Assembly: GCF_030124325.1 (NCBI RefSeq)
Contig: NZ_JASKLR010000007.1
Coordinates: 248,224 to 296,603 of the forward strand
Direction: 5' to 3'
DNA length: 48,380 nt
DNA from: Sinorhizobium sp. 8-89
Lineage (GTDB): Bacteria; Pseudomonadota; Alphaproteobacteria; Rhizobiales; Rhizobiaceae
The notes under the pieces were generated by a model that did not search any database, was not told where the DNA came from, and saw only the letters and a program-made list of their open reading frames with translations. Below, one piece after another: positions 10,473 through 20,035 of this stretch (positions within the stretch are counted from its first letter, which is position 1; each line of letters begins with the position of its first letter). A program made the translations under genes and the position numbers.

Positions 10473-12079
10473 GCCTCGTCAAGAAATTTGCAACCGTCGG
10501 CGGCGCTACGCTCGGAAGCCGCATCTTCGGCTTCGTCCGCGAAACCTTCATGGCGGCGGCGCTCGGCACCGGACCGGTTGCCGACGCCTTCAACACCGCC
10601 TTCCGGCTGCCCAACACCTTCCGTCGGCTCTTTGCCGAAGGCGCCTTCAACTCTGCCTTCGTGCCCCTTTTCGCCAAGGAAATCGAAGCGCGCGGCATGG
10701 ACGGCGCGCGGCGCTTTTCGGAAGAGGTTTTCGGTGTGCTTTTCACCGTGCTCCTGTTTCTGACCATCGCCATGGAGCTGGCGATGCCGTTCATCGTGCG
10801 GGAGCTGATTGCTCCGGGCTTTGCCGACGATCCGGCGAAGTTCGCGAGCACCGTATCCTTCGCGACGATCATGTTCCCCTATCTCGCCTGCATGTCGCTG
10901 GCGGCGATGATGGCCGGCATGCTGAATTCGCTGCACCGCTACTTCGCGGCGGCGATCGCGCCGGTGTTTCTGAACATCATCCTGATCGGCGTTCTTGCCT
11001 ATGCCTGGCATAGCGGCCACGACGCGGTTGCCGTTGGCTATGGCCTTTCTTGGGGCGTGCTAGCTGCGGGCCTGGTGCAACTCGCGATCGTCTGGTTCGC
11101 TGTGCGCAATGCCGGTATCCGGATCGGCTTCCGACGCCCGCGGCTGACGGCGAACGTCAAGCGGCTGCTTGTGCTGGCGCTGCCGGCAGCGATCACCGGC
11201 GGCATTACCCAGATCAATCTGTTGATCAACACCAATATCGCTTCGGCAAAGGCGGGCGCCGTGTCGTCGCTCGTCTATGCCGACCGCATCTACCAGCTTC
11301 CGCTCGGCGTCGTCGGCATCGCCGTCGCGACGGTATTGCTGCCGGAGCTTTCACGGGCGCTGCGCGCCGGCAATATCAACGAAGCGTCGAACCTGCAGAA
11401 CCGCTCCGTCGAATTCACGCTGTTCCTGACGCTGCCGGCCGCCGCCGCACTGCTCGTCATGTCGGAACCGATCGTCCGGCTACTCTTCGAGCGCGGCAAG
11501 TTCCTGCCCGAATCGACGGTCGTGGTCGGTCAAATCCTGGCGATCTACGGCCTTGGCCTGCCGGCCTTCGTGCTGATCAAGGCCTTCATCCCGGGTTTCT
11601 TCGCACGCGAGGACACGCGCACGCCGATGATCTTCGCCGCGATTTCAGTGGCGGTGAACGTGTCACTGGCGTTGACGCTGTTTCCGACGCTCGCCGCGAG
11701 TGGCATCGCCACCGCCGAGATCGTAGCCGGCTGGGTGAACGCCGTACTGTTGTTCGCAACCCTCGTCTGGCGGGGGCATTGGGGCCGCGACATTCCGCTC
11801 CTGACCCGCGTTCCGCGCCTGGTAATTGCCGCGGCGATCATGGCGGTCGCGCTGCATTTTGCAGTCCAGTGGCTGGCGTTTCCGCTTTCGTCCGCCGCAC
11901 CGCTCCTGATGCGCGCTCTAACCCTATGCGGCCTCGTGGCGGCGGCAATGGTGATCTATTTCGCCTTCGCCTTCGGTCTTGGCGGCGCAAGCCTCGGCAT
12001 GATCCGCCGCAGTCTGCGGCGCAGGGGCGCCGGCGGTCCGGTCGAAGCCGCGGCGAGCCAGGAGCCCGATGCGTCATGA
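10469..12079 (+). CDS. murJ: Lipid II flippase MurJ (MviN)
   Basis: This inner-membrane protein of the MOP superfamily moves lipid II across the membrane for peptidoglycan synthesis. Its 536 residues are mostly hydrophobic, with about 14 predicted membrane segments. The N-terminus ([20 protein letters not shown], residues 4-23) and the nearby [20 protein letters not shown] stretch are typical of MviN/MurJ. The C-terminal tail is charged (RRSLRRRG). It is coupled by a 4-base ATGA overlap to glnD upstream and by another to the glyoxalase-fold gene downstream, so the three genes form one transcription unit. The glnD-murJ linkage is common in alphaproteobacteria. Confidence 0.95.
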   Translation: MSLVKKFATVGGATLGSRIFGFVRETFMAAALGTGPVADAFNTAFRLPNTFRRLFAEGAFNSAFVPLFAKEIEARGMDGARRFSEEVFGVLFTVLLFLTIAMELAMPFIVRELIAPGFADDPAKFASTVSFATIMFPYLACMSLAAMMAGMLNSLHRYFAAAIAPVFLNIILIGVLAYAWHSGHDAVAVGYGLSWGVLAAGLVQLAIVWFAVRNAGIRIGFRRPRLTANVKRLLVLALPAAITGGITQINLLINTNIASAKAGAVSSLVYADRIYQLPLGVVGIAVATVLLPELSRALRAGNINEASNLQNRSVEFTLFLTLPAAAALLVMSEPIVRLLFERGKFLPESTVVVGQILAIYGLGLPAFVLIKAFIPGFFAREDTRTPMIFAAISVAVNVSLALTLFPTLAASGIATAEIVAGWVNAVLLFATLVWRGHWGRDIPLLTRVPRLVIAAAIMAVALHFAVQWLAFPLSSAAPLLMRALTLCGLVAAAMVIYFAFAFGLGGASLGMIRRSLRRRGAGGPVEAAASQEPDAS

Positions 12080-12468
12080 AGCAGACGATCGCCCGCGTCG
12101 CCATCGTCGTACCGGACTACGATGACGGCATCGCCTTTTATTGCGGCAAGCTCGGCTTCGACCTGATCGAGGATACAGAGCTTGGCGACGGCAAGCGCTG
12201 GGTGCTCGCCCGCCCGAGAGGCGCCGCAGAGACGGCCCTGCTCCTTGCCAAGGCCGAGGGTGAGCGGCAACGGGCTGCGATCGGCAACCAGACCGGCGGC
12301 CGGGTCGGTTTCTTCCTGTTCACCGACGACTTCGCCCGCGATCACGCGGCGATGCTTGCCGCCGGCGTCGAATTCCGCGAGGCTCCTCGTCAGGAGGCCT
12401 ACGGTTCCGTCGCGGTGTTTACCGATCCGTTCGGCAATCTTTGGGATCTGCTGCAACCGGCGTCGTGA
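12076..12468 (+). CDS. Glyoxalase/bleomycin-resistance (VOC) superfamily protein
   Basis: A 130-residue single-domain VOC protein, overlapping the murJ stop by ATGA. It shows the usual pattern: an opening beta strand (ARVAIVVPDYDDGIAFYCGK), a central RVGFFLFTDD strand and the closing SVAVFTDPFGNLWDLLQP. VOC enzymes bind a metal with residues spread over the two halves. The last Glu of many members is Asp here (WDLLQP), and the N-terminal metal-binding His is not evident, so it may not be a lactoylglutathione lyase. The substrate is unknown. The longer frame from 11050 runs inside murJ and is not coding. Confidence 0.8.
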   Translation: MKQTIARVAIVVPDYDDGIAFYCGKLGFDLIEDTELGDGKRWVLARPRGAAETALLLAKAEGERQRAAIGNQTGGRVGFFLFTDDFARDHAAMLAAGVEFREAPRQEAYGSVAVFTDPFGNLWDLLQPAS

Positions 12469-12572
12469 TCCTTTGCAGGCCCGTACCCCCTTGATTGCGC
12501 TTTGGCTGCCGTGCATAAGCGCGGCGGATATCAACTGGAGACGGGCCCTCCACAAGCCCGATTGAGGACGAC

Positions 12573-13637
12573 ATGAACGAATTCAAGCCGCTCGTATTTT
12601 CCGGCGTACAACCGACCGGCAACCTGCATCTCGGCAACTATCTCGGCGCGATCCGCAAGTTCGTGGCCCTGCAGGAATACAACGACTGCATCTATTGCGT
12701 CGTCGACCTGCACTCGATCACGGCGCAGCTCGTGCACGAGGATCTGGCGGGCCAGATCCGCTCGATCGCGGCCGCCTTCATCGCCTCCGGCATCGACCCG
12801 GAAAAGCATATCGTCTTTAATCAGTCGGCGGTGCCGCAGCACGCCGAGCTTGCCTGGATCTTCAACTGCGTCGCCCGCATCGGCTGGATGAACCGGATGA
12901 CCCAGTTCAAGGACAAGGCCGGCAAAGACCGCGAAAACGCCTCGCTCGGGCTGCTTGCCTATCCGAGCCTGATGGCGGCGGACATCCTCGTCTACCGCGC
13001 CACGCATGTTCCGGTTGGCGACGACCAGAAACAGCACCTGGAGCTGACACGCGACATCGCCCAGAAGTTCAACATCGACTTCATGGAGCATATCCGGGCG
13101 CGCGGCTACGGCGTTGACATCGTCGTCGGCGAAGAGCCAATCCATGCCTATTTCCCGCCGGTGGAGCCGTTGATCGGCGGGCCGGCGCCGCGCGTCATGT
13201 CGTTGCGCGACGGCACGAAGAAAATGTCGAAGTCCGATCCTTCCGATCTGTCGCGCATCAATCTGATGGATGATGCCGATACGATCTCGAAGAAGATCCG
13301 CAAGGCCAAGACCGATCCCGACGCGCTTCCGAGCGAAGCCGGCGGTCTCGCCGGCCGTCCGGAGGCGGAAAACCTCGTCGGCATCTATGCGGCGCTTTCG
13401 GACAAGACGAAGGATGAGGTTCTCGCCGAATTCGGCGGCCAGCAGTTCTCGGTCTTCAAGCCGGCTCTGGTCGAGCTTGCCGTAACCGTGCTGTCGCCGA
13501 TCACGGGCGAGATGCGTCGTCTGATGGACGATACGGCACACATCGACGCGATCCTGAGGCGTGGCGGCGAACGAGCGCGGGCGCGGGCCGAAAAGACGAT
13601 GCGCGAGGTTCGCGAAATCATCGGATTTTTGCAGTAG
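12573..13637 (+). CDS. trpS: Tryptophanyl-tRNA synthetase
   Basis: TrpS charges tRNA-Trp with tryptophan in the cytoplasm. The 354-residue protein is a class I synthetase: the HIGH-like motif is [13 protein letters not shown] near residue 13, and the KMSKS motif ([10 protein letters not shown]) lies near 216. [18 protein letters not shown] and LVGIYAAL fit bacterial TrpS. The ATG at 12573 follows a GAGGACGAC ribosome-site-like stretch. It lies 104 bases after the glyoxalase-fold gene and 52 bases before the UspA gene, all on the + strand. Confidence 0.97.
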   Translation: MNEFKPLVFSGVQPTGNLHLGNYLGAIRKFVALQEYNDCIYCVVDLHSITAQLVHEDLAGQIRSIAAAFIASGIDPEKHIVFNQSAVPQHAELAWIFNCVARIGWMNRMTQFKDKAGKDRENASLGLLAYPSLMAADILVYRATHVPVGDDQKQHLELTRDIAQKFNIDFMEHIRARGYGVDIVVGEEPIHAYFPPVEPLIGGPAPRVMSLRDGTKKMSKSDPSDLSRINLMDDADTISKKIRKAKTDPDALPSEAGGLAGRPEAENLVGIYAALSDKTKDEVLAEFGGQQFSVFKPALVELAVTVLSPITGEMRRLMDDTAHIDAILRRGGERARARAEKTMREVREIIGFLQ

Positions 13638-13689
13638 CACGCAAAAATGAGACCTTGCGGGCGGCGAGCGGCGATGTAATGTTCGCCGC

Positions 13690-14181
13690 ATGGTTTCCAC
13701 CCGACTCTCACGACTGGAAGGTCATCGCCGCAAGTTCATGGCGGTGATCGATGATACGCCCGAATGCGGCCGCGCCGTGCATTATGCCGGCATGCGCGCG
13801 AAGAATTCCAACGGCGGCCTAGTGCTGCTCTATGTGATCGCCGATGGCGACTTCCAGCAATGGCTGGGGGTCGAGGAGATCATGCGGGCGGAGGCACGTG
13901 AAGAGGCCGAGGCGACGCTGGCCAAGGTGGCTCAGACGGTGCGCGAAACGATCGGCATTGAGCCGGAGATCGTCATTCGCGAAGGGATCGCCACGGAGCA
14001 GATCCACGCGGTGATCGAGGAGGACCGGGACATTGCCATCTTGGTGCTTGCGGCGGGATCGGCCAAGGAAGGGCCGGGACCGCTGGTGTCGTCCATAGCC
14101 GGAAAGGCTGCAGCCTTTCCGATTCCCGTGACCGTCATTCCCGATTTGCTGACGGACGAGGAAATAGACGCGCTGAGCTAG
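13690..14181 (+). CDS. Universal stress protein (UspA) family protein
   Basis: The protein has 163 residues with one UspA domain: the opening strand MAVIDDTPECGRAVHYA, a middle LVLLYVIADGDFQQWLG and the closing nucleotide-binding pattern LAAGSAKEGPGPLVSSIAG, which matches the G-2x-G-9x-G-S/T style of ATP-binding UspA proteins. UspA proteins are cytoplasmic stress-linked nucleotide binders with no single known reaction. A short segment (MVSTRLSRLEGHRRK) precedes the domain. It sits between trpS and the NfuA-like gene. Confidence 0.85.
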   Translation: MVSTRLSRLEGHRRKFMAVIDDTPECGRAVHYAGMRAKNSNGGLVLLYVIADGDFQQWLGVEEIMRAEAREEAEATLAKVAQTVRETIGIEPEIVIREGIATEQIHAVIEEDRDIAILVLAAGSAKEGPGPLVSSIAGKAAAFPIPVTVIPDLLTDEEIDALS

Positions 14182-14221
14182 AGCAATTCCAGTGGGTACG
14201 GTTTTCCGTCCGGATTTGCGT
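14181..14221 (+). repeat. RIME-type palindromic repeat, B module only (copy 1)
   Basis: GCAATTCC and GGATTTGC arms flank the core GGTTTTCCGTCC, which recurs at 19903, 21766, 27656, 34408 and 38169. It begins just at the UspA stop and lies in the 208-base gap before the NfuA-like gene. The rest of that gap shows no gene; GAACAATTC lies near 14335 and a possible ribosome site GGAGAG ends near 14386. Confidence 0.7.
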
Positions 14222-14389
14222 CGTCTCCAAGTCGGAAAGAGCGGTCCTCCGCACGCTTCCCGCGTGTCGATCATGACAGTCCAAGGTGCGACGGGATGCG
14301 CTCTTGCGGGGCCGCGACGAAGCACCTATATTTTCGAACAATTCTAAAGAGCCGGTCGGGAATCGACTTCCGGCGAAACGGAGAGAAAG

Positions 14390-14956
14390 ATGTTCATCCA
14401 GACGGAAGCCACGCCGAATCCGGCCACGCTCAAGTTCTTGCCGGGCAAGGTGGTGATGGAGAACGGCACGGCCGAATTCCGGAGCGAGGACGAGGCCCGT
14501 GCAGGATCGCCTTTGGCGGCCCGGCTCTTCTCGATCCCGGGCGTAACCGGTGTCTATTTCGGTTACGATTTCATCACGGTCAGCAAGGAAGCGCAGGAGT
14601 GGCAACACCTGAAGCCCGCCATCCTCGGCTCGATCATGGAACATTTCATGTCCGGCCAGCCGGTCATGTCGGGTGCCGGCCGCGCAGAGGAAGCGGACCA
14701 GGAAGGCGAGTTCTTCGACGAGGGCGACGAGGCGATCGTTGCCACGATCAAGGAATTGCTTGAAACCCGCGTGCGACCGGCGGTTGCCCAAGACGGTGGC
14801 GACATCACCTTCCGCGGCTTCAAGGATGGCACCGTGTTCCTAAACATGAAAGGGGCCTGCTCCGGTTGCCCGTCCTCGACCGCGACGTTGAGGCATGGTG
14901 TCCAAAACCTGCTGCGCCACTTCGTTCCGGAAGTCGAAGCAGTCGAATCCGTCTGA
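14390..14956 (+). CDS. NifU-like/NfuA-type Fe-S cluster scaffold or carrier
   Basis: A 188-residue protein with an N-terminal Nfu_N domain (FIQTEATPNPATLKFLPGK at the start) and a C-terminal NifU-like domain of about 75 residues holding the cluster-binding Cys-x-x-Cys in GACSGCPSST. It lacks an IscU-type domain. Such proteins accept and pass on [4Fe-4S] clusters in the cytoplasm. One plausible client lies nearby: MiaB, a radical-SAM enzyme with two [4Fe-4S] clusters encoded 2.4 kb downstream; that link is inference. A GGAGAGAAAG ribosome site precedes the ATG. Confidence 0.9.
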   Translation: MFIQTEATPNPATLKFLPGKVVMENGTAEFRSEDEARAGSPLAARLFSIPGVTGVYFGYDFITVSKEAQEWQHLKPAILGSIMEHFMSGQPVMSGAGRAEEADQEGEFFDEGDEAIVATIKELLETRVRPAVAQDGGDITFRGFKDGTVFLNMKGACSGCPSSTATLRHGVQNLLRHFVPEVEAVESV

Positions 14957-14998
14957 TCCGGCCCGTCCCCACGTCGTCCGTCACGAGAGCGGGTGCGG

Positions 14999-15103
14999 CT
15001 GCATGTGTCCTTGAAAGTTAACGCGATTTAAGGACAGGAACATGCAGCAATTTCAAAGTGCTACAGCGTCCTTTGCGCGTCCGAAGGACGCGCGGCGCTG
15101 TAG
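14999..15103 (+). repeat. RIME-type mosaic repeat, D plus A modules (copy 2)
   Basis: Module D runs from CTGCATG (14999) to CATGCAG (15041-15047) around a TCCTTGAAA...TTTAAGGA stem. Module A follows as CTACAGCG (15061) ... CGCGTCCGAAGGACGCGC ... CGCTGTAG. The whole unit recurs inverted at 21862-21948 and, diverged, at 24331-24435 and 34324-34409. It sits between the NfuA-like gene and tsaB, and contains a GTG in frame with tsaB that would give a false start. Confidence 0.8.
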
Positions 15104-15159
15104 GGCACTTCGCGCCGGTTCTGCGTGCGAAGCAATGGAGGGAGGCCATTGCGGCTGAA

Positions 15160-15834
15160 ATGTTAGTGCTTGCAATCGATACATCCGGCACCGGTTGCGC
15201 CGCCGCTGTCTACGACAGCGCGGCCGCCGAGGTTCTGGCGCGCGCCGGCGCGAACATCGGACGCGGCCACGCCGAGCGTCTGATGGAGTTCGTCGACGAG
15301 GCACTGCTCGCCGCCGACAGGCAGCTTTCAGAAATCGAACGCATTGCGGTCACCGTCGGTCCCGGATCCTTCACCGGCATTCGTGTCGGCGTTGCTGCCG
15401 CGCGTGGCCTCGCGCTCGCCCTCGGCAAGCCGGCGGTCGGGATCACGACGCTTGAGGTCGCCGCCGAAAATGCAAGGCTGACGACACCCGGCCAGGCGGT
15501 TCTCGTTGTCATCGATGCGAAGCGGGACGAAGTCTATGCCCAGCTTTTCGACGCCTTCGGCAGAGCAAAGGACGAGCCCGAAATTCTGTCGGTAACGGAG
15601 GCGCGCGCGCGGTTTTCAGGCGTCGAAGGGGTCGTGTGCGGTTCCGGCGCTTCCCTCGTCCGCCCTTCCCCCGTTTCCGACGTACCGACGGATGGGGTGC
15701 CGGACAATATCGACATTGCTGTCGTTGCCCGGCTGGGTGCCGGAGCCGATCCAGCCTCGGCCAAGCCGAAACCGCTTTACTTGCGTGGACCGGATGCGAA
15801 GCCCCAGGCGGGTTTCGCCGTAACCCGAGCCTAG
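15160..15834 (+). CDS. tsaB: tRNA threonylcarbamoyladenosine biosynthesis protein TsaB (YeaZ)
   Basis: TsaB partners TsaD and TsaE to make the t6A modification on tRNAs reading ANN codons. The 224-residue protein has the ASKHA-fold opening MLVLAIDTSGTGCAAAVYD, the GHAERLM segment and GPGSFTGIRVGVAAARGLAL. It lacks the metal-binding His motif of TsaD, as expected for TsaB. The ATG at 15160 places the conserved N-terminus correctly. An upstream in-frame GTG at 15058 lies inside a repeat and would add 34 spurious residues. RimI follows after 6 bases, a classic tsaB-rimI pair. Confidence 0.93.
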   Translation: MLVLAIDTSGTGCAAAVYDSAAAEVLARAGANIGRGHAERLMEFVDEALLAADRQLSEIERIAVTVGPGSFTGIRVGVAAARGLALALGKPAVGITTLEVAAENARLTTPGQAVLVVIDAKRDEVYAQLFDAFGRAKDEPEILSVTEARARFSGVEGVVCGSGASLVRPSPVSDVPTDGVPDNIDIAVVARLGAGADPASAKPKPLYLRGPDAKPQAGFAVTRA

Positions 15835-15840
15835 ACCAAG

Positions 15841-16338
15841 ATGAGTTTGACCGATTATTTCACCCGTCGAACGGAGTTCGATATCTTCCCGCTCGAGGAG
15901 GGCGATCTCGCCGCTGCCGCGGAGCTGCATCGGCAACGGTTCGCATCACCTTGGAGCGACGGCGAAATTCACGCGCTGTTGTCGCAGGATACGGTCTTCG
16001 GTTTCGTGGCGCGCCAGACAAACGGTGCTTTCCGCCCCGCCCTCGGCGGTTTTGTACTCTCACGAGCCGTGGCCGGCGAAGCCGAAATCCTGACCATCGG
16101 CGTGGACCCGCGTTTCACACGGTCCGGCCTTGGCTGGCGACTGATGCAGGCGGCCATGCGCGAGGCGCTCGTCAAAGGATCCGACGCACTTTTCCTCGAA
16201 GTCGATGAAACCAACCAGGCCGCGCTCGGTCTCTATCAGAAGCTCGGCTTTCTTAAGGTCGGCGAACGCCGGGCCTACTATCAGGGGGCTGCAGGAGCGC
16301 GCACGGCCGCGCTTGTCATGCGACTCGATCTTCGCTAG
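15841..16338 (+). CDS. rimI: Ribosomal-protein-alanine N-acetyltransferase RimI
   Basis: A GNAT acetyltransferase of 165 residues. The acetyl-CoA site is visible in ILTIGVDPRFTRSGLGWRLM (about residues 82-101), followed by LFLEVDETNQAALGLYQKLG and FLKVGERRAYY, matching RimI, which acetylates the N-terminal Ala of ribosomal protein S18. It follows tsaB by 6 bases and is almost certainly co-transcribed; the tsaB-rimI linkage is widespread. The target here is inferred from the family. Confidence 0.9.
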   Translation: MSLTDYFTRRTEFDIFPLEEGDLAAAAELHRQRFASPWSDGEIHALLSQDTVFGFVARQTNGAFRPALGGFVLSRAVAGEAEILTIGVDPRFTRSGLGWRLMQAAMREALVKGSDALFLEVDETNQAALGLYQKLGFLKVGERRAYYQGAAGARTAALVMRLDLR

Positions 16339-16480
16339 TCCGATTCACGACATGTCTGGTGCGCATCCCCGTCTGGAAGGCGCACGGCCGCGTTTCAAAA
16401 ATAGTGGGCGCTCTGGCATTTCGACTCGCGGCGCCGAGTGATGCGGAATGTAGGATGAGCGGCTTGGAAAGCCTTCGCAG

Positions 16481-17305
16481 ATGATCAATTGGGTCCGCGT
16501 CGCCCTGTGCGGCATCCTGCTCGTGCTGATCTCGCTCGTACTGATCCCGGTGCAGATCTTTTGCCTGTGGCTGGACCTGAAGCCGCGGCGGTGGCTACCG
16601 CGGTTCTGGCATCGTGTGGCATGCCTGTTGCTCGGGCTTCGCGTTCGCGTCCATGGCGAGCCCGAACGCCGCCGCCCGCTGCTGCTCAGCGCCAATCACG
16701 TGTCCTGGAAGGACATTCTGGTGCTGTCTTCCGTGGCCGACGTCGTCTTCGTCGCCAAATCCGAGGTGAAGACCTGGCCCGTCTTTGGCCTTCTCGCCCG
16801 CTTGCAGGCCTCCATATTCGTCGAGCGCGACCAGAAGCGCACGACGGGCAATCAGGTGAATGAGATCGGTCGAAGGCTCGCCGATGGCGAAATCGTCGTC
16901 CTCTTTCCGGAAGGCACGACGTCCGACGGCAACCGCCTGCTGGACATTAAGACGTCGCTGTTCGGAGCAGCGGCCTCCGCCGTTCCATATTCGCCGACCG
17001 GGGTGGTTCATGTCCAGCCTCTGGCCATTTCCTACACCGGCATCCACGGCATGCCCATGGGGCGCTACAACCGGCCGATCGCCGCATGGCCGGGCGACAC
17101 CGGCCTGCTGCCGCATCTTTTTGGCGTGCTGAGGGAAGGCGCGCTGGACGTGGATGTCGATTTCGGCGAGGCGGTGGACTATGACCGCCATGCCAACCGG
17201 AAAGACGTGAGCCGCACGATCGAGCAGCGCATTCGCAGCATGCTGTCGGATCGTCTGAGGGGGCGGCCGAGGGTAGAACGGGACGTCGCGCGCGTCGAAC
17301 CGTAG
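16481..17305 (+). CDS. olsA: 1-acylglycerol-3-phosphate-type O-acyltransferase, probable OlsA
   Basis: A 274-residue PlsC-family membrane acyltransferase. An N-terminal hydrophobic segment (residues about 5-28) precedes the catalytic HX4D motif NHVSWKD near residue 73 and the FPEGTTSDG block near 145. OlsA adds the second fatty acyl chain to lyso-ornithine lipid, completing the pathway begun by OlsB; some OlsA proteins also acylate lysophosphatidic acid. I favour OlsA because this place between rimI and miaB is where I recall olsA in S. meliloti, and because olsB lies in the same window. A general PlsC role cannot be excluded. The 142-base gap before it holds no gene that I can see. Confidence 0.82.
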   Translation: MINWVRVALCGILLVLISLVLIPVQIFCLWLDLKPRRWLPRFWHRVACLLLGLRVRVHGEPERRRPLLLSANHVSWKDILVLSSVADVVFVAKSEVKTWPVFGLLARLQASIFVERDQKRTTGNQVNEIGRRLADGEIVVLFPEGTTSDGNRLLDIKTSLFGAAASAVPYSPTGVVHVQPLAISYTGIHGMPMGRYNRPIAAWPGDTGLLPHLFGVLREGALDVDVDFGEAVDYDRHANRKDVSRTIEQRIRSMLSDRLRGRPRVERDVARVEP

Positions 17306-17360
17306 TGAGTCGCGCCAAAAATGCTTCAACTTTGGGCCGCCATGCACTAAAGAACGCCGC

Positions 17361-18761
17361 ATGACCCAGGAAACAGCTCTTCTGTCGAAAACGCCGGTGC
17401 CGGGCGAGGAACATGCACCTTCGCGCAAGGTCTTCGTCAAGACCTATGGCTGCCAGATGAACGTCTACGATTCCGACCGCATGTCGGATGCGCTCTCGCG
17501 CGACGGTTATGTTTCGACGGACGTTCTCGAGGAGGCCGATTTCGTCCTGCTCAATACCTGCCATATCCGTGAGAAGGCGGCTGAAAAGGTCTATTCCGAG
17601 CTCGGCCGGTTGCGCGAGCTGAAGAAGGAGAAGGCGCGCGCGGGCCGCGAAATGGTCATCGGCGTTGCGGGCTGTGTCGCGCAGGCCGAAGGCGACGAAA
17701 TCCTTCGCCGTGCGCCAGCGGTCGACCTCGTCATCGGACCGCAGACCTATCACCGTCTCCCGGAAGCGCTGAAGCGCGCACGAGGCGGCGAGCGCGTCGT
17801 CGAAACGGATTATGCGATCGAGGACAAGTTTGAGCACTTGCCAGCGCCGGACAAGGCGAAGACCCGCGCCCGCGGCGTCACCGCCTTCCTGACGGTGCAG
17901 GAAGGATGCGACAAATTCTGCACCTTCTGCGTAGTGCCCTATACGCGTGGATCGGAAGTGTCGCGACCGGTGGCGCAGATCGTTGCCGAGGCCGAAAGGC
18001 TGGTCGAAAGCGGGGTGCGCGAAATCACCCTGCTTGGGCAGAACGTCAATGCCTGGCATGGCACAGGCCCGGACGGCCGCGACTGGGGATTAGGCGATCT
18101 TCTCGTCCGCCTTGCCGAAATCGGGGGCCTTGCGCGCCTGCGTTATACGACCAGCCATCCGCGCGACATGGATGACAGCCTGATCGAGGCGCATCGGTCG
18201 ATGGCGAAGCTGATGCCCTACCTGCATCTGCCGGTCCAATCGGGATCCGATCGCATCCTGAAGGCGATGAACCGGCGTCATACGGCAGGCGAATACCTCG
18301 CCCTGATAGATCGCATCCGCGCCGCCCAGCCCGACCTTGCCCTCTCGGGCGATTTCATCGTAGGCTTCCCCGGTGAGACCGACGAGGACTTCGAGGATAC
18401 CATGCGTCTCGTGGAGGCGGTGGGTTATGCACAGGCATTTTCCTTCAAGTATTCGACCCGTCCGGGCACGCCGGGGGCCGAGCTCAAGGAACAGGTTCCT
18501 GAGGACGTCAAGGCCAAGCGACTGGAAAGATTGCAGACTTTGCTTATCAAGCAGCAGCGCGATTTCGCCCAGGCATGCGTGGGACGGGAGATCGATCTGC
18601 TTTTGGAAAAAACCGGCCGCATGCCCGGCCAGCTCGTCGGCCGTTCGCCGTGGCTGCAGCCCGTGAATGTTGATGCAAAAGCATCGCAAATCGGTGACAT
18701 TGTCAGAGTACGAATCATCAAAGCCGGGCCCAACAGCCTTTTCGCCGAGATGATCGGATAA
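17361..18761 (+). CDS. miaB: tRNA-2-methylthio-N6-isopentenyladenosine synthase MiaB
   Basis: MiaB is a radical-SAM methylthiotransferase that modifies A37 of tRNAs. The 466-residue protein has the N-terminal cluster-binding Cys in [22 protein letters not shown] and [12 protein letters not shown], the radical-SAM CxxxCxxC with Cys 183, 187 and 190 (CDKFCTFC), and a C-terminal TRAM domain ([20 protein letters not shown]). Its reaction needs i6A made by MiaA, which is not in the window. PhoH and YbeY genes follow on the same strand. Two Fe-S clusters make it a likely client of Fe-S assembly factors. Confidence 0.97.
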   Translation: MTQETALLSKTPVPGEEHAPSRKVFVKTYGCQMNVYDSDRMSDALSRDGYVSTDVLEEADFVLLNTCHIREKAAEKVYSELGRLRELKKEKARAGREMVIGVAGCVAQAEGDEILRRAPAVDLVIGPQTYHRLPEALKRARGGERVVETDYAIEDKFEHLPAPDKAKTRARGVTAFLTVQEGCDKFCTFCVVPYTRGSEVSRPVAQIVAEAERLVESGVREITLLGQNVNAWHGTGPDGRDWGLGDLLVRLAEIGGLARLRYTTSHPRDMDDSLIEAHRSMAKLMPYLHLPVQSGSDRILKAMNRRHTAGEYLALIDRIRAAQPDLALSGDFIVGFPGETDEDFEDTMRLVEAVGYAQAFSFKYSTRPGTPGAELKEQVPEDVKAKRLERLQTLLIKQQRDFAQACVGREIDLLLEKTGRMPGQLVGRSPWLQPVNVDAKASQIGDIVRVRIIKAGPNSLFAEMIG

Positions 18762-18788
18762 GGGACCGAGAGCGAGGAGCCTAACCGC

Positions 18789-19844
18789 TTGAATGGACAC
18801 GAATTGATTTCTTCATCATCGCGCCAGTCCAAAACATCTGCGACAGACGCCAATCACTTCGTGCTCACTTTCGAGAACAACCGCTTTGCCAGCGAACTTT
18901 TCGGCCAATTCGACCAGAACCTGAAGCTGCTCGAAGAGCGCCTGCGCATTGACGCCAGGCCGCGCGGAAATTCCGTTGCCATCTCGGGCGATGTGGTGGC
19001 GACAAACCAGGCGCGGCGCGCTCTCGACTATCTCTACGGAAGATTGCAGAGTGGCGGATCGATCGATACGTCCGACGTCGAAGGCGCGATCCGTATGGCG
19101 GTCGCTGCCGACGATCAGTTGCAGTTGCCGACAATGGAACGCAAAGCCAAGTTGACGATGGCGCAGATTTCGACGCGCAAAAAGACCATCGCTGCACGCA
19201 CGCCGATGCAGGATGCCTACATCCGTGCGCTCGAGCGATCCGAGCTCGTCTTCGGCATCGGACCGGCCGGTACCGGCAAGACCTACCTCGCCGTCGCCCA
19301 TGCGGCTCAGTTGCTGGAGCGTGGCGCAGTCGATCGCATCATTCTTTCGCGGCCGGCTGTCGAGGCCGGCGAACGCCTGGGCTTCCTGCCGGGCGACATG
19401 AAGGAAAAGGTCGATCCCTATCTCAGGCCGCTTTACGACGCGCTTTACGACATGATGCCGGGTGACAAGGTCGAGCGGGCGATCACCGCCGGCGTGATCG
19501 AGATCGCGCCGCTCGCCTTCATGCGCGGGCGAACGCTCGCCAATGCCGCCGTCATTCTCGACGAGGCCCAGAACACGACATCGATGCAGATGAAGATGTT
19601 CCTGACGCGTCTCGGCGAAAACGGCCGGATGATCGTTACCGGCGATCCCAGCCAGGTCGACCTGCCGCGTGGCGTTAAATCGGGCCTCGTGGAGGCGCTG
19701 CAAATTCTCCATGGAGTGGAGGGCGTTTCGGTGATCCGCTTCAAGGATGCCGATGTCGTCCGCCATCCGATGGTGGCGAGGATAGTCAGGGCCTATGAAA
19801 GCCACACGGCGGTTCACGACGAAAGCGAGCAGAGCGATCGCTAG
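18789..19844 (+). CDS. phoH: PhoH-like P-loop ATPase (YbeZ)
   Basis: A 351-residue cytoplasmic protein with a PhoH ATPase domain: Walker A GPAGTGKTYLA near residue 158, LSRPAVEAGERLGFLPGDM, and the Walker B-like VILDEAQNTT. PhoH/YbeZ acts with YbeY, whose gene follows, and is implicated in RNA handling; the exact activity is not settled. I keep the TTG at 18789, preceded by GAGGAG at a good distance, because there is no in-frame ATG before the conserved NHFVLTFENN region. It follows miaB by 27 bases. The miaB-phoH-ybeY-corC-lnt order is conserved in many proteobacteria. Confidence 0.92.
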   Translation: MNGHELISSSSRQSKTSATDANHFVLTFENNRFASELFGQFDQNLKLLEERLRIDARPRGNSVAISGDVVATNQARRALDYLYGRLQSGGSIDTSDVEGAIRMAVAADDQLQLPTMERKAKLTMAQISTRKKTIAARTPMQDAYIRALERSELVFGIGPAGTGKTYLAVAHAAQLLERGAVDRIILSRPAVEAGERLGFLPGDMKEKVDPYLRPLYDALYDMMPGDKVERAITAGVIEIAPLAFMRGRTLANAAVILDEAQNTTSMQMKMFLTRLGENGRMIVTGDPSQVDLPRGVKSGLVEALQILHGVEGVSVIRFKDADVVRHPMVARIVRAYESHTAVHDESEQSDR

Positions 19845-19902
19845 TCCTTGTTTATTGCGTGATTTGTCCGAAGAACGGTTTCCGCTTTTCAGATCACGCT
19901 TT

Positions 19903-20014
19903 AGAGCGGGATGAGGAAACGTGTATGCGGTTTTCCGCCCGCATCCCGCTCTGTTTTGTTGGAATCGATCACGTTTATGATTTTGGGTCGAATCGACCCA
20001 AAATCATCGTGATC
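19903..20014 (+). repeat. RIME-type mosaic repeat, B plus C modules (copy 3)
   Basis: Module B has arms AGAGCGGGATG (19903) and CATCCCGCTCT (ending 19952) around GCGGTTTTCCG. Module C follows as a long palindrome: 15-bp perfect arms ATGATTTTGGGTCGA / TCGACCCAAAATCAT with a single central base, extended by GATCACG (19967-19973) and CGTGATC (20008-20014). It fills most of the phoH-ybeY gap. Confidence 0.8.
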
Positions 20015-20035
20015 TAACGGCGGTTCGTTGCAGCC

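Noticed and set aside
14999..15103. CRISPR or phage attachment site
   Set aside because: The palindromes are dispersed, variable in module order and not spaced as an array; they fit known intergenic mosaic repeats.
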